64,000 nucleotides of DNA from Pseudomonas akapageensis. GTDB taxonomy: Bacteria; Pseudomonadota; Gammaproteobacteria; Pseudomonadales; Pseudomonadaceae. Position 1 is the first letter of the stretch. Each line of letters starts with the position of its first letter. The stretch is taken from the NCBI RefSeq assembly GCF_011355085.1, contig NZ_VXCP01000034.1:89464-153463 (forward strand), in the 5' to 3' direction. This document shows, in pieces, positions 59,612 to 64,000 of this stretch. The position numbers and the translations under genes are program-made. Under the pieces are notes generated by a model. It ran no database searches, had not been told where the DNA came from, and saw nothing but the letters and a program-made list of their open reading frames with translations.

Positions 59612-60502
59612 TTACTTATCGCGAATCGAGAAATTGGCCATGTGCTCCAGCCCCTTGATCAGCGCCGAGTGGTCCCAGTTGCTGCCACCGATGGCCGCGC
59701 AGGTGCTGAAGACCTGTTGCGCGTTGGCGGTGTTGGGCAGGTTGATCGACAGTTCCTTGGCGCCTTGCAGGGCCAGGTTCAGGTCCTTCTGGTGCAGGCT
59801 GATGCGGAAGCCCGGGTCGAACGTGCCTTTGATCATACGCTCGCCATGCACTTCGAGAATCTTCGAAGAAGCAAAACCACCCATCAGCGCTTCACGCACC
59901 TTGGCCGGGTCCGCACCGTTCTTGGCGGCGAACAGCAGGGCTTCGGCGACGGCCTGGATGTTCAGGGCGACGATGATCTGGTTGGCCACCTTGGCGGTCT
60001 GGCCATCGCCATTGCCACCGACCAGGGTGATGTTCTTGCCCATGCTCTGGAACAGCGGCAGGGCGCGCTCGAAGGCGTCGGCGTCGCCACCGACCATGAT
60101 GCTCAGGGTCGCGGCCTTGGCACCGACTTCACCACCGGAAACCGGTGCGTCGAGGTACTGGGCGCCCTTGGCGTTTACCTTGGAGGCGAAGCCCTTGGTG
60201 GCGGTCGGCGAGATCGAGCTCATGTCGATGACGATCTTGTTCGGGCTCAGGCCGTCGGCGATGCCGTCGGCACGGAACAGTACGTCTTCGACCTGTGGAG
60301 TGTCCGGCACCATGATGATGATGAATTCGGCTTCCTGGGCCACTTCCTTCGGGTTGGCCAGGGCGACGGCGCCAGCGGCGACCAGGTCGGCCGGGGCGGG
60401 ATCGTGGTGGGCGGAGAGGAACAGGCTGTGGCCTGCCTTCTGCAGGTTGAGTGCCATGGGGTGACCCATGATGCCGGTGCCGATGAATCCGATTTTAGCC
60501 AT
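59612..60502 (-). CDS. glxR: Tartronate semialdehyde reductase (2-hydroxy-3-oxopropionate reductase)
   Basis: A 296-residue beta-hydroxyacid dehydrogenase. MAKIGFIGTGIMGHPMALNL binds NAD(P)H, QYLDAPVSGGEVGAKAATLS is the substrate loop, and the catalytic lysine is in GDGQTAKVANQIIVALNIQ. It reduces tartronate semialdehyde made by Gcl to D-glycerate. ATG 60502. Confidence 0.93.
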   Translation of the reverse strand: MAKIGFIGTGIMGHPMALNLQKAGHSLFLSAHHDPAPADLVAAGAVALANPKEVAQEAEFIIIMVPDTPQVEDVLFRADGIADGLSPNKIVIDMSSISPTATKGFASKVNAKGAQYLDAPVSGGEVGAKAATLSIMVGGDADAFERALPLFQSMGKNITLVGGNGDGQTAKVANQIIVALNIQAVAEALLFAAKNGADPAKVREALMGGFASSKILEVHGERMIKGTFDPGFRISLHQKDLNLALQGAKELSINLPNTANAQQVFSTCAAIGGSNWDHSALIKGLEHMANFSIRDK

Positions 60503-60552
60503 GAGAAATGCCTCTTGTAATTGTTGACTCTCTGCCGGTTGGCTCTGGCCCC

Positions 60553-60633
60553 CTGTGGGAGCTGGCTTGCCAGCGATGGGTACAATGCGGTGTGTCAGTT
60601 TGGGCCCTATCGCTGGCAAGCCAGCTCCCACAG
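60553..60633. repeat. REP pair between hyi and glxR
   Basis: CTGTGGGAGCTGGCTTGCCA at 60553 and the inverted copy ending near 60633 enclose ~30 bp, in the 164-bp gap between two operon genes. Confidence 0.9.
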
Positions 60634-60666
60634 AGATAGTCAGGGGATTTCAGGGCACCTTGGTGT

Positions 60667-61449
60667 TCAAATCACGTTATGGGTCTTCAACCAGCCCAGG
60701 CCCGCTTCGGTGGTGGTCAGTGGCTTGTATTCGCAGCCCACCCAGCCCTGGTAGCCGATGCGGTCCAGGTGTTCGAAGAGGAAGCGATAGTTGATCTCGC
60801 CTGTGCCCGGTTCATTGCGGCCAGGGTTGTCGGCCAGCTGGATGTGGTTGATCTGCGGCAGGTGCGTGGCCATGGTCCGCGCCAGGTCACCTTCCATGAT
60901 CTGCATGTGGTAGATGTCGTATTGCAGGAACAGGTTGGCGCTGCCGACCTTTTCCTGGATCGTCAGGGCCTGGCGTGTGGTGTTCAGGTAGAAGCCGGGG
61001 ATGTCGCGGGTGTTGATCGCTTCCATCACCAGCTTGATGCCGGCCGCTTGCAGCTTCTCGGCGGCGTACTTGAGGTTGGCGACGAAGGTCTCTTCGACCA
61101 CCGCGCACTCAAGGCCCTGCGGACGGATACCGGCCAGGCAGTTGACCTGGGTATTGCCCAGCACCTGGGCGTAGGCGATGGCCAGGTCGACGCCGGCGCG
61201 GAATTCCTCGATGCGGTCCGGGTGGCAGGCGATGCCGCGCTCGCCCTTGGCCCAGTCACCGGCCGGCAGGTTGAACAGCACCTGGGTCAGGCCGTTGGCA
61301 TCCAGTTGCGCCTTGATGTCAGTCGAGTTGAAGTCGTACGGGAACAGGTACTCGACCCCGGTGAAGCCTGCGTCGGCGGCAGCCTTGAAGCGGGCGAGGA
61401 AGTCCTGTTCGGTGAACAGCATGGACAGGTTGGCGGCGAAACGCGGCAT
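60667..61449 (-). CDS. hyi: Hydroxypyruvate isomerase
   Basis: A 260-residue TIM-barrel protein of the xylose-isomerase-like family, starting at ATG 61449 after GGAGACAACC. Blocks: MPRFAANLSMLFTEQDFLAR, FTGVEYLFPYDF, VMEAINTRDIPGFYLNTT with the metal-binding Glu, LFLQYDIYHMQIMEGDLAR, and YRFLFEHLDRIGYQGWVGCE. It interconverts hydroxypyruvate and tartronate semialdehyde next to Gcl. Confidence 0.92.
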   Translation of the reverse strand: MPRFAANLSMLFTEQDFLARFKAAADAGFTGVEYLFPYDFNSTDIKAQLDANGLTQVLFNLPAGDWAKGERGIACHPDRIEEFRAGVDLAIAYAQVLGNTQVNCLAGIRPQGLECAVVEETFVANLKYAAEKLQAAGIKLVMEAINTRDIPGFYLNTTRQALTIQEKVGSANLFLQYDIYHMQIMEGDLARTMATHLPQINHIQLADNPGRNEPGTGEINYRFLFEHLDRIGYQGWVGCEYKPLTTTEAGLGWLKTHNVI

Positions 61450-61506
61450 GGTTGTCTCCTTGCGTAAACGGTGGGCCCTCGCCTCGACGGGAGAGGGCCG
61501 GGTCAA

Positions 61507-63282
<1,776 letters not shown>

Positions 63283-63308
63283 GGTTTTGTGCCTCTTGTG
63301 TTTTGTAA

Positions 63309-63318
63309 TTGTATACAA
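63309..63318. promoter_or_regulatory. TTGTATACAA palindrome upstream of gcl
   Basis: A perfect 10-bp palindrome 27 bp before the gcl start. The same sequence recurs at 63448-63457. The form suits a GntR/FadR-type or similar dimeric regulator; which one is inference. Confidence 0.6.
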
Positions 63319-63447
63319 CTAGCTTTGTGCGGAGTGTATTCATGGCTGACGATTCAGGTCAATCCATTTTCGTCCGTTGCCTGCGGATTCGCTGAAACGC
63401 CCGTTTGAACGCGTTAGTGGTCGGGTTGGATTCGCGAAATGAAAATA

Positions 63448-63457
63448 TTGTATACAA
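63448..63457. promoter_or_regulatory. TTGTATACAA palindrome upstream of the divergent GlcG-like gene
   Basis: Second identical palindrome, 130 bp from the first and 81 bp before the GlcG-like start, within AT-rich sequence. Two sites in one divergent promoter region suggest joint control of both transcription units. Confidence 0.6.
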
Positions 63458-63537
63458 ATAAATATCTCATTGTGTTCTATTTGTCGTGCCAAATTTTCAA
63501 TTGCCCTATGGGCTTCTCATAACAAGAGGACGTACGC

Positions 63538-63978
63538 ATGAACGCTCTGACCTTGAAAGTCGCTGTCAACCTGGTAAACGAGGCCCTCGCGGCCGGGCGC
63601 AGGATTTCTGCTGCGCCGTTGACCGTGGCGGTGCTCGACAATGGTGGATATCTGCTGGCGCTACAGCGTGAGGATGGCGCCAGCCTGGTGCGCCCGGATG
63701 TGGCGCAAGGCAAGGCCTGGGGGGCGATTGCCCTGGGCAAGGATTCGCGCCTGCTGGCCCAGGACGCGCAGCAGCGGCCGTGGTTCTATGCAGCGTTGAA
63801 TGAACTGGGGCGTGGCACGGCGGTGCCGGCGCCGGGCGGGGTGCTGATTCGCAACGCGGCCGGGGTGGTGATCGGGGCGATCGGGATCAGTGGGGATACG
63901 TCGGATATCGACGAGCAGTGCGCGATCAGTGCGATCGAGGCGGTGGGGTTGCAGGGGGAGGTGGCGGTTAGCGCCTAA
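63538..63978 (+). CDS. GlcG/HbpS family protein
   Basis: A 146-residue protein of the GlcG/HbpS (DUF336) family: AAPLTVAVLDNGGYLLALQR near residues 25-44, KAWGAIALGKDSR, GTAVPAPGGVLIRNAAGVVI and GAIGISGDTSDIDEQCAISA. Relatives accompany glycolate/glyoxylate genes or bind haem; no enzymatic reaction is established. It is divergent from gcl and shares its promoter region, fitting a role in glyoxylate metabolism. RBS is AAGAGGACG. Confidence 0.87.
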   Translation: MNALTLKVAVNLVNEALAAGRRISAAPLTVAVLDNGGYLLALQREDGASLVRPDVAQGKAWGAIALGKDSRLLAQDAQQRPWFYAALNELGRGTAVPAPGGVLIRNAAGVVIGAIGISGDTSDIDEQCAISAIEAVGLQGEVAVSA

Positions 63979-63983
63979 GTTCA

Positions 63984-64000
63984 CTCGTTCCCACGCTCCG
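63984..64000. repeat. Left edge of another CTCGTTCCCACGC repeat, cut by the window end
   Basis: CTCGTTCCCACGCTCCG begins six bases after the stop of the GlcG-like gene and matches the outer arm of 15476-15574 and 35379-35489. The rest is outside the window. Confidence 0.7.

Overview
The window looks like a Pseudomonas chromosome of the fluorescens/putida lineage. The evidence is the high GC content, many REP-type palindromes built on GCTGGCTTGCCAGCGAT, a cheW-DUF2802-flhB-like-fliK-ccm block, and a gcl-hyi-glxR-ttuD-pyk operon next to a urea transporter, an order familiar from P. putida. All of this is read from sequence and recalled family knowledge; no database search was run.

Layout. 1-0.5 kb: end of cheW and a DUF2802 gene. 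0.6-4.5 kb: two minus-strand accessory genes, a dermonecrotic-toxin/TcdA-TcdB-type glycosyltransferase effector and a TylF-like O-methyltransferase, inserted between the chemotaxis end and an flhB-like/fliK pair (4.8-6.6 kb). A 271-bp MITE-like element abuts the fliK start codon. 7.1-14.1 kb: complete cytochrome c maturation operon ccmABCDEFGHI. 14.1-17.0 kb: small housekeeping and hypothetical genes (lipoprotein, GFA-type zinc protein, adenosine-specific-kinase family, truncated haemoglobin). 17.2-25.7 kb: a surface-glycan cluster (UDP-glucose dehydrogenase, UDP-glucuronate 4-epimerase, polyprenyl-phosphate glycosyltransferase, LAB_N protein, two ArnT-like GT-C enzymes, LTA-synthase-like transferase), which I read as a probable galacturonic-acid decoration pathway for LPS. 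25.7-37.4 kb: flavin reductase, GST, chemoreceptor, MFS transporter, methyltransferase, NTF2-like protein, quinone oxidoreductase, MscS channel, sulfate-binding protein and a voltage-gated-type ion channel.

37.5-54.9 kb is an accessory toxin island. It carries a delta-60-repeat protein, a giant 2763-residue YD-repeat (RHS) protein with three copies of an unrecognised ~290-residue N-terminal module, a halovibrin (HvnA)-like secreted protein with two DUF2599 domains, and much debris: a truncated direct duplicate of the ion-channel gene, an inverted decayed copy of the RHS N-terminal module, two copies of an HTH antitoxin (one a fragment) beside a dead PIN toxin, and a small gene broken by one UGA. 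A two-gene cassette (cold-shock protein plus degenerate cold-shock-domain protein, with a conserved leader hairpin) lies at both ends of a 15-kb stretch as an imperfect direct repeat, and the tail of a third copy lies inside.

55-64 kb returns to conserved chromosome: DUF3077/DUF6124 protein, urea transporter, and the glyoxylate-to-pyruvate operon gcl-hyi-glxR-ttuD-pyk, in which Gcl, Hyi, GlxR and the glycerate kinase convert glyoxylate to phosphoglycerate while Pyk finishes to pyruvate. A GlcG/HbpS-like gene is transcribed divergently from gcl, with two TTGTATACAA palindromes between them.
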